A DNA stretch of 64,000 bases, from positions 124,001 to 188,000 of the forward strand of contig CM032123.1 in assembly GCA_018894105.1 (NCBI GenBank), read 5' to 3'. Below are positions 51,147 through 62,423 of this stretch, piece by piece. The notes beneath the pieces are model-generated. The model was not told where the DNA came from. It was given only the letters and a program-made list of their open reading frames with translations, and ran no database searches. Position 1 is the first letter of the stretch; the number at the start of each line of letters is the position of its first letter. Position numbers and translations under genes: made by a program. The DNA is from Jacaranda mimosifolia (lineage: Eukaryota; Streptophyta; Magnoliopsida; Lamiales; Bignoniaceae).

Positions 51147-52132
51147 AGGGTTGTCAGTAGGTTGGATTCAAATCGAATCATGCTGGATTCAAGATCCAAA
51201 TTCTATTCGAGATTCCTCAGATCTACAGTTGGTATAATCATACCTGGATCCAAATAAAAGTAGGATATCCGTCGGATATTCAAAAAATTTTAAATTTGAA
51301 TATTTCATAAATCATCATATATTTATTATTTTTCTAAAAATTTAGTAGAATCCAAATTCAAAACAATCATTTAAAAAAAAAATACACAATAGATTAATGA
51401 ATAAATTTTCAAGTCTATTGATCACTTAAAAGTAATAAAACTTAACTTAATCACATTCATTTATCAAATCATTACATTTTAGGTTCCGTTACTGATAATA
51501 ATACTTATTTGGCATTATAAATACATAGTTATACTTGATTATTCAATTAACTAACTATAGACTCAAAGTTTTATAAAAAAGAAACTCATTTGGATGAAAT
51601 CAAGATTTGCATTGTATTCTTGTCATATTATTGCATTCGATTCCTACGGATTTTTCTTCTTGCATCAGTTTTTATTATAAAAATAGAGAAACAAGATATG
51701 TAATTATGATGTAAATAAGCTCAAAATCTAACAATTTATACGAAAAGCACCTAATTTGATATATTGCATATGAGTTTATTACTTTCTTCATTCAAATATC
51801 CATATTGGTATTATTATAGGATCCTGTATATACATATGTATAATATTATATATGTATAAGCATATGAGTTTATTACTTCCTTCATCCAAATATCCATATT
51901 GTTATTATTATAGGATCCTGTGTATACATATGTATAATACTATATATGTATAATACAAAATATATTCGAATTCGGATTATTAATGGATCGGATCGAGTCA
52001 TATTCATATTCGCTTTATTTATTTTGAATTACGAACTTTTTTAATTGAATTATATCTATCTAATTTTTTATCGATTAAGGATTCTAAATAATTAGATCGA
52101 ATTCGGATTAAATCTGCTCGATTGACAGCCCT
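51147..52132. mobile_element. hAT-like non-autonomous element with internal 94-bp tandem duplication
   Basis: The left end is AGGGTTGTCAGTAGGTTGG and the right end reverse complements to AGGGCTGTCAATCGAGC, giving inverted ends around AGGGYTGTCA. Flanks AATAACT (51140-51146) and AATTACT (52133-52139) differ at one of seven positions, a plausible worn hAT-type duplication. Inside, 51767-51860 is repeated at 51861-51954 with a few changes. No transposase frame. It is related to 21686-22365. Confidence 0.55.
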
Positions 52133-52177
52133 AATTACTATATTGGTAAATAGATTCTTTAATAGCTGGATCTTAGT

Positions 52178-52261
52178 TGGGCTACGGTCCGAAAAGCCCA
52201 AATAAATGAGTCGAAGCTCAACAAAACAAACTAATCCAACTAGTAAATGGGCTCTAGCCCA
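52178..52261 (+). promoter_or_regulatory. site II element cluster upstream of the HIG1 gene
   Basis: TGGGCT at 52178-52183, AGCCCA at 52195-52200, TGGGCT at 52248-52253 and AGCCCA at 52256-52261. They sit about 150-250 bp before the inferred 5' UTR exon. Such clusters are frequent in nuclear genes for mitochondrial proteins. Confidence 0.45.
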
Positions 52262-52369
52262 ATTCTTTCCCGTTCTTCAATTATGTGGTTCTAATGAAAA
52301 CAACGCACTTTACTTCCTCTTGCAGATTCTGAGCACCGGCAATTAGTAAAACGGCATTCGTCTGACGAA

Positions 52370-52401
<32 letters not shown>

Positions 52402-52864
52402 GGGTCTGTCTCAAAATCAAGTCTTTCAATCTGGGTTCCTCCAAAACCACCTTTGTCGAGGTATGGATGTGATATTTCTGTTCATGTCAGCTCATATGGA
52501 AAATTTCTCAACTTCGAGTAAATTAAGAGCCTGATTCATCTATTTCAGTAGGAATTGTTTCATATGTTAATCTCTCAGAAAATGATCTTCGTATTAATAG
52601 TATGATTTCTTTTTCACTTTGTTTCCAATTCAAAAGTTCTTGAAACTCACTGGGTGTCGTTAGGTGGGAATTGGCAATGACTGCATTCCAATTACAGTAA
52701 TAATTTCATGTGTGTTGAATTAAATTACTTGCGTGAGTAGTGATGATGTGAAGAAATGATGCCTGTGGAGTATATGACTCTTTCAGCCTGTGCAGCAAAA
52801 CTCTATCTTGCTAAGGCTATTGTTAGATTTTGTTTTCTGTAGTTCTAAATTAATTATATGTAAA

Positions 52865-53963
52865 ATGAATCAGATGGGGGCCGTCAATTCGGAACTAGAA
52901 GAACTATTTCAGGAGAAAAAGCGAGTGAGGAATCCCCTCGTCCCGATTGGTAAATTTCTTATCTGTAAAGAATTACTATTTTCGCCTTTGTTTTGGGTTC
53001 AAATCTCCCTTTTTTGTTTTTGATACAAATTCAAGCATGCCTGCATTGCATTCTTATATTTGTTAGTTTGTTTAGCTGTAACTGTGATCAGCATCTACAA
53101 TTGTTATTTTTATATTTTAGCTTGCTCAATCCTATGGGTGAACCATTTTCTTTCTGTGAATATATGAGTGTGATTCATCTGGGGGTTATGTTTGATAATG
53201 ATTAATGCGGAAACTACAAGAAGTGGTTTGTCTTGAATATTTTCCTCAAGAAGTATAATGATGAAAGCCTAAAGTACAAGAAGTGGTTTATCTCAAGTAT
53301 TTTCTGCAAGAGAGAGGGGGTATGTGGTTTATCATAACTAGCAATTTTTTCTCTATGAAAAGGTAGTTCAAGTGAGGTTCTATGTTCTCAATAAGGTGGC
53401 TCTCTTGGTAAATGGAAAAAGTTAGGATTAAAGTGCACAGAATATGCATCGATGTTTCTCCTGAATGGAGTCCAACAATAAAAGGGTAAACCAGATTTCT
53501 GGTGCGGACACCAGCACTCGGAGCTGCCACTAAATGGCAAGCCAGGTCTGGGGGGTTGGGCTAAAGAAATTTATGCAGGATATGTTCCCAATAATTTTAG
53601 CTGTTCTAGCCTTTTTGCATCAATCTTGAAGTTGAATACACTATATCTTAATAATAGAAAACATCTACTCTTTGTTGGGATTGCCTCAAAGATTTCTGTG
53701 AGGTCATCATCATAAGTAAAATAACAGTTAATTTTAGTTGTTCAGTAATGAATGTGTGACTGTTTCTTCACTTCAAATACACTCAAGAGTTTTGTATCTC
53801 AGGTGCTTTTATGACAGCAGGAGTGCTCACAGCTGGTCTAATTAGTTTCAGACAGGGAAATTCTCATTTGGGTCAGAAACTAATGAGGGCTCGTGTGGTC
53901 GTCCAAGGTGCAACTGTTGCCCTAATGGTTGGGACAGCTTATTACTATGGGGAAAAATTTTGA
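52865..53963 (+). CDS. HIG1 domain protein (hypoxia-induced / respiratory supercomplex factor type)
   Basis: Two coding exons, 52865-52949 and 53803-53963, join in phase to 81 residues. The first exon is hydrophilic (NSELEELFQEKKRVRNPLVPI) and the second has two hydrophobic helices, AFMTAGVLTAGLISFRQG and VVVQGATVALMVGTAYYYG, separated by the family motif GNSHLGQKLMRARV. HIG1 proteins sit in the mitochondrial inner membrane, associate with complexes III and IV and help supercomplex assembly. The start is either 52865 (MNQMGAV) or 52874 (MGAV), depending on which AG is the 5' UTR intron acceptor; CTGTAG near 52840 scores better by eye and leaves the first ATG in the mRNA. The coding intron carries a small 60-bp tandem duplication. 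Confidence 0.85.
53211..53312. repeat. imperfect tandem duplication, about 60-bp period, in the HIG1 intron
   Basis: TACAAGAAGTGGTTT recurs with a 60-bp shift, the two blocks being 53211-53252 and 53271-53312 with several substitutions. It has no evident function. Confidence 0.65.
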
Positions 53964-56418
53964 GCATCCTTAGTGGATGGTGCTGCCGCATGAGTTCTAT
54001 CATGCCCCTCGTCTCAATGCCTTTCTTGGTTTTTTTTTTTTCTAATTTCCTTCATTCTGTCTAGAGAAAGAGGGCGTGATTTGTAACTTTTTGTGTGCAT
54101 GATGAAGCATCAGGAGCCATACTCTCTGAAGATAGATGGGAAACAAATAAGCATCATTCAGAGATAGTCCATCATTCAATATGTGAACTGTGCTGTAACC
54201 CTGAGAATTATATTGATTTTAAATAATAGTGAGTGGAAAGTTGATTTGGTGGTACATATTTTTCAATGCCGACATATGTGCATAGGAGATTACCTGTTAG
54301 TTTTCCTCCTGATAATATGTGTGACCTGTGAACCTCAGATTTTCTATATTTTCGCCAAGCTATGTTTTGCCCACAGTATGATAATATGGCCACATAATGC
54401 TGTCACTTTATCTTTCTCATGACTCATTGAGAATCCAACTTCGAGATTTGACTTACTATTGGCATTGAGGTTGATGTCTTTATGATTCTTTTAACTGTGG
54501 GTGGTTCATTGGCAACGAAGAAGAGCTTTGCAGCTGACGAATTGGCAGACGGACATATATATGGAGATTCAAAGGGATAAGTTTCCAGAGGTTATAAGTT
54601 TGCTTAACTCATCTTATAGAGCTCAAGAGAACAAAAATTTATCCTTTCTTGTCCAAAAGCAGCTCAATCTTGTGGAGGATTGTTGGCAGCATGAGCCCTA
54701 CCCAGAGAGCATCTATGGTATCTGTTATAGCTTTGTCATTTCCCGAGTTTGGAAATTATTTGGATAATAAGTGTTGAGAGACATTTTATCTATATAACTG
54801 CACTTAACTTTGGACAAAATGCTTGTAGAACTTTATTCAGTTACCAAATTTTTTAATTATTCAAACCTTAATAGAAAACTTCTTTTTTCGCTTAAAAATA
54901 TATCCTTTGTGAGGATTCCCACGATTGATTTGAGTCTTGAGATATAGACCATGAAGCACATCTTTACAGATTCGAGCCAAGAAAATGTCAGCTACAAAAA
55001 ATCCCACAATATTGTCCTGTCAGTTCATTCATTGTTGACGACGGCGACGACGATGATGTTTCATAATTCCAAAGTTAGGAGTATGATCTTATTCAGTGGG
55101 TCCCACCCGTCACGGTCTATCTCAGTGCACGCAACTTTTTCTGGGTCCCATGGTTTCTGTAGGAGAAACCAAACGGGTCAGCAGTCTTTGTGGGCCCCCA
55201 CCACACACCACCTCTGTCTCTGAATAGCGTAGGAATTCGCCCCTCTCTGCTCTTTGATTCTGACGCACCAAAAGATAGACACACTACAAAGCACAGACTG
55301 TCGTCGGCTGGCCATCCCTTTCCACCCCCACACCAAACAAAACTCATACGCAAAACAAGGCCTTTTTTAATTAATTTGTTCGTAGTAAAGATCTGTTTTT
55401 TACACTAAATCCAATGCTCTTTGCTATTATGGGCATATGAGTACGTGTATGTCGATGTAACTATGTTTGTGCATATTTATGTTGATCTATCTCTGTCTCT
55501 TCCACCTTCGGATTTGTGAAGGGTAAAAAGGTGGGCTAGTCTTGCTTGGTGGGACTTTTCATACTGGGCAGCAGGAAAAGAGGAGAGGAAAAGCAGATTA
55601 GATGAAATTGAGGAAACTGGCGACTTTATGAAGCCAAAGCAGAGAAAGAACTCCGTTTCTTTGTTATTTTAAGGTGACGCCTTTCAGAGTTTTGCTTTTT
55701 CTCAGGTTCGTTTCCGACTGCATTTAGTTCACTGATTATTACTTTATGTTTATCAGATACTTAGAATCTATGCACTTTTATGTACTTTCTTGTGATTTTT
55801 TGTTGCACATGAAGGTGCATAAAACTAAGAATATTGAGTTTTGTTGGAGATCTGTTTCTCCATCTGTGTTCTTGAAACTGGAGACTTTCGCTGCTTAGTT
55901 TCTTAAATTTTTCCGATATGTTAGATGCATGCACTTACTATGGGTTTATGGTCGTGCATCAGTTGGTGCTTCAATATCTGAGTTGTTAGATTTCCAGCCG
56001 TTGTTTTCTGGGTTTTTAGCAGTGTTATTTTGGTTTTGGTTTTGGTTTTGCTTTGCCTTTTTCTTGTGGATCTATGTTGTTTAACGATTCTGCTCCTTTT
56101 GAATTCTCTGAAGATTTTCAGTATTCATCTTTGTGCATATTAAATAGAAAAAAGGGGGTCTTTTTTTATGTCTTCTTTTTACAGTAGCTCGGAAGTACTT
56201 CGACGAGTTACTCTACTTTGCTAGTTCCATTTCTTACATTCAGTCTTTTGTTCTGTTGCTCGCTTGGCTAGTTAAATACATGTCACATGTTACTAGAAGC
56301 TGATATGCAATCATCTGAGTTCTGACAGAGTTGCTTCTACACGGCCCACACCAGTGAAGAATGATGTTAGCATAGAGACTGTGTCACTGTATTAGCCCTC
56401 AGCAATAGAAGCTTTGAA
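53964..56418. other. intergenic region and 5' UTR of the DLN-motif gene
   Basis: The left part is the HIG1 3' UTR. The stretch 55000-55700 is GC-richer than its surroundings and includes a TGGGCCC-type site near 55190, fitting a promoter. A 5' UTR exon probably ends near 55705 (TTCTCAG before GTTCGT) with an intron to an acceptor CTGACAG near 56328. No other coding sequence was seen. Confidence 0.45.
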
Positions 56419-58173
56419 ATGGATGGCTGGAAGACACGGGGCAAACGTTTGATTACTGCTGAAGACGGCTGTCACGATTCACAACAGAGTACTGAATCTT
56501 CTTATTCCATCTCTTCAACCATTATGCTTTCAGCTTCTCTGTCGACTCACAGCTATCAAGAAGCCTCCAAAGAAGCTTACTCGTTCAGGAATCATGGTGG
56601 TTCCACAGATAGTTCTATCTCGAATAGCTTTAGTGGCAGATTGAAAGAGCCAGTGACAGCCAGTTCAGAATCAGGTGTAACGGCTGAAATTGCTTGTAAG
56701 GCCATAAGAAATACAAGAGCCAAGAATTCTATGAATATTAGATCATACCATGAACATGGTGATCACCCGACTTCTCATTCAGGTGAAAGAATGATAAGTT
56801 CTGCACTATCAGAAGAAAGTCAGAATATATTGGCTGCGAAATGTGAACAAGTAGAGATGGGTCCTGAAGTCTTGGACAAAATTAAGGATGACTTTCTGGG
56901 GAATGAATCTTTTGAGTCCTCAACGGTGAGACCTAGCAAAGTTGCTGCCAAGGATCAAGATATGTTCATTTCTCAATTTGATCTCAATGAAGACATCAAT
57001 GAGAACGGAACGGATAATCTTATTCAACCAGTTGATGCAACTAAATCTTCTCATGCTGTAATACACGTGTTGGCAAAAGCTGGGAAACCTAGAGGACTAC
57101 CTACGGCACCGTTGGAGTTTGAAGGTGGGTTGGGTTGGAAGGGGTCTGCTGAGACTAGTGCTTTTCGTCCTGCTGCTCTGTCCAAGATTTTGGATGGAAA
57201 AACATCTTCCAGAAATTACAGCCGGATAAATGACCCACAAGGTTTTACAGGCATTGATCTCAATGTTCCTGCTGTAGAAGATAGTGCTGCTAATGGATTG
57301 CCAACAGAGCGTGAGGGTATATCCTCAGCTTCCACTTTGCAATGTTTTCATTCAGAAGTTGGTTTGAAACGAGCAGATACTCTTGGTATTGATCTCAATT
57401 GCCTTTATGAGGCCAGTGATGAGTTTATTCAATCTTCTCCACCGTGCGAATCAAAGAATCCATCTTTGGTGGACTTGAACTTGAATGTTAACACGTCCAT
57501 AGAAGACGCATCTAACATTGTTCCGTGGCTAGAACAAGGCTGCCAATCTTCAGTAAACAAGACTTCAGATTTGGCAAATCCTGGAAAACAAGATTCTAAT
57601 ATCACTAGAAATGCTTGTTTGGCAGATTTTAATATGCAGCAGGTTCCCGCTCATGCTCGGCGATATCTGGTGGCTGCACCAAATATCCTCCAACCAATTG
57701 AACTGATGCAGAGAGCTGCTCTATCCCAACCAAGGTTACCATACATACCACATAGGTTACCCCCACACAGTTACCCCCCTAAGCTTCCAGTTTATTTTGG
57801 TACTACAAATCCCCTACCATCTTACATACACAACTCTTGCACCACGCCTTATGCGATATATCCACACGAACACGGCATATTCCCCGACCCCAGCACAGTT
57901 CACAGCACTATTGGGGCCTCACAACTTGCGCAGCTTGCTCATGGACACAGCACTAGCAATTTCACATCGTCCACACCGAAAGTAGATGACTACTTATTGA
58001 GTGGAAGCAAGATTGATGAAGTAAGACGATCAAAGTTTCTTGCTGAAGACTCTCCCATGGACGAACATATTAAGTCTTTGAATCAATCTTGTTATGCAAC
58101 AACATCCATGAAAAGGAAGGAACCTGAGGGAGGAATCGACTATTACCAGCTTGGCTACAGACAAGCAACTTGA
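56419..58173 (+). CDS. DLN-motif protein related to the C-terminal part of TFIIS-N/BAH (SUO / At4g24200-like) proteins
   Basis: A single open frame encodes 584 residues. It is hydrophilic and Ser-rich with no membrane segment. The recognisable module is GLPTAPLEFEGGLGWKGSAETSAFRPA (about residues 224-250), followed by IDLNVP (about 279-284). This pair is characteristic of the C-terminal region of plant nuclear proteins that carry an N-terminal TFIIS helical bundle, with or without a BAH domain, as in SUO. Those N-terminal domains are absent here. Four DLN-type motifs occur: FDLNED (about 188), IDLNVP (280), IDLNCL (325) and VDLNLNV (352); they resemble EAR repression motifs that recruit TOPLESS co-repressors. 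An in-frame stop at 56395-56397 precedes the ATG, so this is the most 5' start. Biochemical role unknown; a nuclear regulator is inferred. Confidence 0.7.
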   Translation: MDGWKTRGKRLITAEDGCHDSQQSTESSYSISSTIMLSASLSTHSYQEASKEAYSFRNHGGSTDSSISNSFSGRLKEPVTASSESGVTAEIACKAIRNTRAKNSMNIRSYHEHGDHPTSHSGERMISSALSEESQNILAAKCEQVEMGPEVLDKIKDDFLGNESFESSTVRPSKVAAKDQDMFISQFDLNEDINENGTDNLIQPVDATKSSHAVIHVLAKAGKPRGLPTAPLEFEGGLGWKGSAETSAFRPAALSKILDGKTSSRNYSRINDPQGFTGIDLNVPAVEDSAANGLPTEREGISSASTLQCFHSEVGLKRADTLGIDLNCLYEASDEFIQSSPPCESKNPSLVDLNLNVNTSIEDASNIVPWLEQGCQSSVNKTSDLANPGKQDSNITRNACLADFNMQQVPAHARRYLVAAPNILQPIELMQRAALSQPRLPYIPHRLPPHSYPPKLPVYFGTTNPLPSYIHNSCTTPYAIYPHEHGIFPDPSTVHSTIGASQLAQLAHGHSTSNFTSSTPKVDDYLLSGSKIDEVRRSKFLAEDSPMDEHIKSLNQSCYATTSMKRKEPEGGIDYYQLGYRQAT

Positions 58174-59541
58174 AGACACTGATGAGTTCAGTGGCTTGCT
58201 AATCTAACTGGTCTTTCCATTTTTGCTGCTAAGAGTCTACTTTATGACTGCTACTCTATTAGTAATGCAAGTACCCATGGATTCAGCAGTTGACACTCAT
58301 ATAGTAATTGCTGCTGTTCTCTTTTTTTTTTTTGTTCCTCATCCCTCCAAGTTTTGGACTGCTTGATTTTGTACATGCCACGTTTCATTTCTCATATGGA
58401 AGGCATTAATACAATTTTTATCTATTGGATAACCTCCCCATTCCCTTTCCCTTTAACCTCACCTTCATCTCTGGAATTTTTCCCTCACTATTTTAGAACT
58501 GTGAGGTTTGTGGAGACTACTACTTTACTAGTCTAGCCGTCCAGGATTGAAACGCTTTCTCAACAAACAAGGGTCCTTGAAATATTCTTGATCCAGTTGG
58601 TGTCTTGCTGTGGTAGAATTGGGCTAGGCCCATTGGAGGCCTATTCGACCGCGCTCTTACGTGATACAGCGACGCTGATTTGTTGTTCGTAAAGCAAAGT
58701 CCAAATTACAACACACCGGAGCCCGCGCGCAGTTCAATGATTGAAAGTTAAATGAAAATGCCAGTGTAGGACCACAGGGAAATTGGGCATTGAGGAATCT
58801 TTTCAAGATCATCATTCCAATAAAAAAATGTGAATATCGAGACAAATTCTTGAAACCCCATTGGCCAGATCCTAGAAAAGCCTTTTTCTTTTTCCCCTTT
58901 TTGTCGGCAATGGTGGCTGATCCAAGATCACAGATCCCAGATCACGTTGCCTCCCCAGTTCTAGAAGAGACTTTCACCGGAGGAAGAGATGAGAAAATAC
59001 GGCACTTTTTCTTTCAATATATATATCGCTTAGCTTTTACCTTAATTGTTCTTTTTTATTTTTATTGCTATTACCATTGCGTTTGGCGTCAAAGTTGAAA
59101 CACAAAGGGAAGATTCCTGGAAATGCAGCAGAAGCAAATTCACGTCACAAAGTGAAAGTCCAAAAAGCAACATGTCCTTAGTTTGGTTGGCTCCTCAGAA
59201 TCCATTTCTCAGTTCTCACCTACTTCAAACTTCAAAATACTGTTACCACTTACCAACCAATAGCCAATATACTCAAGAAATAGAATAGAACATTTATTAT
59301 GTCCTTTCGGGAAAGCGTGAAATACGATGTTATAAAATTTTTTCTTCAAATCCTTTTAGGACTTATAAAAGTAATTAACTTTGTTAATGGTCCTCAACAT
59401 ACACAAGATATATGTAACACCATCCACCTGTATTTCTCATGCTTTTTTCCAAATACATTACAATGTTAAAATCTAATTAAAAAATATATAATTCATGACT
59501 CTAAATTGAATTACATAATTTGAAAATCATATATACTTAAG

Positions 59542-59650
59542 ATTTTTTTTTATTTATATACACACGCATATCAGGAGTTCGTTTGGACTCGAACTTCTGA
59601 CCTCTCACATAATATAAAAGACTTATGCCGTTGGACCACAAACCAGTAGG
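59542..59650 (-). mobile_element. short tRNA-like SINE with 14-bp target-site duplication (13/14)
   Basis: On the minus strand it runs from a tRNA-like head (GTGGTCCAACGGCATAAGT) through a B-box match AGTTCGAGTCC to a poly-A tail. CATATATACTTAAG (59528-59541) and CATATATGCTTAAG (59651-59664) flank it. The element and its right flank were later tandemly duplicated. Confidence 0.72.
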
Positions 59651-59957
59651 CATATATGCTTAAGTTCAGGATGATAAATTTAACACGACATAAACAGTAG
59701 AAATTTTAAATTGGAAAAGGATGTACGTGACAACCTATGTGTCGCCTATTTTTATTTTTTTTAATATACACGCACATTAGGAGTTTGTTTGGACTCGAAC
59801 TTTTAACCTCCCACATAATGTAGAGCACTTATGTCATTGAGCCACATGCCACTTGACATATATACTTAAGTTCGGAATGATAAATTTAACACAACATAAA
59901 CGGCAGAAATGTTAAATTGGAAAAGGATGTACGTGACAACCTATCTGTCGGCTATTT
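59546..59957. repeat. 206-bp tandem duplication (two units) containing a SINE each
   Basis: Units 59546-59751 and 59752-59957 match with a constant 206-bp shift, checked at CGCATATCAG/CGCACATTAG (59565, 59771) and TTGGAAAAGGATGTACGTGA (59711, 59917). Each holds a short SINE plus about 100 bp of adjoining sequence. Confidence 0.8.
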
Positions 59958-60458
59958 TTTTTTTTAATTTTTAATCATGACCATATGGACTTCACGTAGC
60001 AACTAGCAACATATATATGAAAAGCTGTTCTCTTTCTTTCCTTTTCCTCTTTCCTCTTTTTTCTTATCATTCATTTGTGCTGCCTGATAATCACATAAAA
60101 TGAAGGCAAGCTAACATTTGATCCCTTTTCCTTTTTCTTTTTGATGTGATATATCATGATTAGGCCTTAACCAATTATTGTGTATATGTTGTCCATTATA
60201 AAACCCTCTATATATTATCACAAAATAAAGAAGAATGGTTAATTAATTGATTGAACACAATCAATGTTTCATTTATAGGAATATTAATCTTGATTAACTG
60301 ACAAGAATCGGTATCTTAATTTTATACAGCATTATTGTTATGGGCTGGGTCAAGTATAATTAAATAAAAATAGAACCAAAATCAGTCAGTAATGTACCCC
60401 AAACAATGATATCATAATATATAATATATTTTTTGTATTCGTCAAGTGAATTAAGTTG

Positions 60459-60667
60459 GTCCAGTGGCTTATAGTTCGAGTGTGATCAGTCTCTCCTTAT
60501 TATGTGGGAAGTCTTGTGTTCGACCTTAAGTGGTCGTATTGTGTGCACTTTATGTGCTTTGTTGGTACTTTATATTTTGATTATTTGATTTGAGAATAAA
60601 AAAAATATTGATTTGTTGATAAAATGATAAATTCATCATTTGTAATACTCTCTCTTAAAAAAAAAAT
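60459..60667 (+). mobile_element. long tRNA-like SINE, copy 1, about 209 bp
   Basis: It begins GTCCAGTGGCTTATAGTTCG, has a B-box-like GTGTTCGACC and ends in A10. It is flanked by TGAATTAAGTTG (60447-60458) and TGAGTTAAGTTG (60668-60679), matching at 11 of 12 positions. It aligns with 62914-63120 over its length, including the shared 3' part TTGATTTGTTG and CATTTGTAAT. Confidence 0.75.
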
Positions 60668-61109
60668 TGAGTTAAGTTGAGAGGGGGAGGTTGTAGTTGT
60701 AGTTGTAGTTGTACTATATATATATATATCTTCTTGAATTGACCACCTAACAGATCGGAAGAGAGCACAAACAAATGGAGCCAAATTAAAAGTTGGCATG
60801 TGCTGCTCCATGTGAATGTGATGCTACACAACAAAATAGAGCAATTTATAAGCCAAGCTACCACGTACTTGCTTAATTTATTTCTCTATACATCAAACTT
60901 CTGGATACGTAAGTACAACTGATGCAATTAACAGATCAAATATACATTAGTGCAGAACGATTAATATAATAATTAATTAAGCTTTAATTGTTGTTATATA
61001 TGCAAAATACCTTTATTTCAACCATGAAAGATTATATGGGCGCGGCATGCACTATATATATTGTAATTATAATATAATATAATGCCATATTATATAAGCT
61101 AGTTATTAT

Positions 61110-61530
61110 GGGCTTATTTGTTTGAGATTTGCCAAAATATTTTTCAACTCTCAAAATACAAATAAACAATCCATCACATTCTCCAATTTTATTATCCAAA
61201 ATACACCCAAAAAGGCCCAAAATACCCTTCCAACTCATTTTCTACTCATTCCCCAATATTTAACTCTATCATTTTTCGTCTCCCCTACCTAATCTATATA
61301 TACACATATACAAATAATTTTAAAATATCAATTTCACCCTACCAACCCAACGTAAAAGTAATTGATATGACATCTTATTTCCTCTCAAAATACAAATAAA
61401 TAAATAATTTTTTCCCAATTCAACTTCTACCTACCACCGAAAATATAAACAAACAACCATCACATTCTCCAACCAAACTTCCCACAAACCATTTTGACAA
61501 AATACCCCAAATCATAAACAAACAAAGCCT
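61110..61530. mobile_element. MITE-like element with GGCTTATTTGTTTGAGATTTG ends
   Basis: The left end GGGCTTATTTGTTTGAGA and the reverse complement of the right end AGGCTTTGTTTGTTTATGA form an imperfect inverted repeat of about 22 bp. The 421-bp interior is C- and A-rich and non-coding. The target duplication is unclear. Confidence 0.5.
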
Positions 61531-61866
61531 ATGTATATAATTAATATAACATTGTCTTATTGTTTGAATGGAGCGTCATAGTTATATAATAATTACTTTT
61601 TCGAATTAAGGAGTGCTTTCAGCTCCACACATGGCCAGTCTAATTTCCCACCCACCTCAATCATCATTTCTTTAATTAAAAGAACTAATCATCAATTTAA
61701 CTAATTAATTTATAATTCGCTTGTGCGTTGCGTCCATTGTACGTATTTCTTATTTGAAACGCATGATTGCCTATTATAATTAATGTCAAGAAAAGACAAA
61801 TATACCTTATAATATATGATTCTACATATATTTTATCATAACAATATCAACACCCACACCTTGGAA

Positions 61867-61867
<1 letters not shown>

Positions 61868-61902
<35 letters not shown>
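61868..61902. repeat. AAT trinucleotide microsatellite
   Basis: About eleven consecutive AAT units. Confidence 0.9.
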
Positions 61903-62250
61903 GGAAGATGATGCCACGTCAATAACACTAGTACTTACTTGTATAGACGTATGTCTTATTGTTTTTATTATTTAATTTTTGAAAATGCATACGTATATAT
62001 GGATATATATTGGCAAATATTGACTAGCTAGTCACTACCTAGCTAGATATATATAATTGAACCTTTATTAAAGTTTTCATGCAATCAGACAAAAGAAATG
62101 CATGAGAGAGTGGGAAATTAAAGGTGGGCTGAGGGCGGCCTGCACTAATGGAAAAAATTGTCGTCATCTGAGGGTACTTGGCACCTAAGTCATAGACATG
62201 GTGAATCGAGGGCAATTGAGTCATATAATTTAATATTCGATAATTACTTA

Positions 62251-62423
62251 CTGTTTGGTTTGGTTTTATTTTCAATTTTCATTTTCATCATTTTTATGAT
62301 ATTGAAGAATGTGTTTTCAAAATAAAAATAAAAATAATGTTGGGTGAATTTCTAAAAAAAAAAAAAAATATTTTTGAAATAATAAAAAATGAAAAAAGTG
62401 AGTATGGAAATAAAACCAAACAG
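62251..62423. mobile_element. small MITE-like element with CTGTTTGG / CCAAACAG ends
   Basis: The left end CTGTTTGGTTTGGTTTTATT and the right end GAAATAAAACCAAACAG are inverted repeats. The 173-bp interior is A/T only and contains a poly-A run. The ends match the element at 44236-44653. Confidence 0.55.

Larger units (their letters stand above)
50413..52864. other. divergent intergenic region between LEA/DUF4149 and HIG1 genes
   Basis: The left 250 bp are the LEA promoter, preceded by a CT/CA microsatellite at 50425-50470. A hAT-like element spans about 51147-52132. Site II elements lie at 52178-52261. A TA run at about 52375-52400 precedes the likely HIG1 5' UTR exon ending near 52460 (TCGAG before GTATGG). 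Confidence 0.5.

Noticed and set aside
58790..59288. Two overlapping short plus-strand frames
   Set aside because: No recognisable domain, no splice context, and the composition looks like intergenic sequence.
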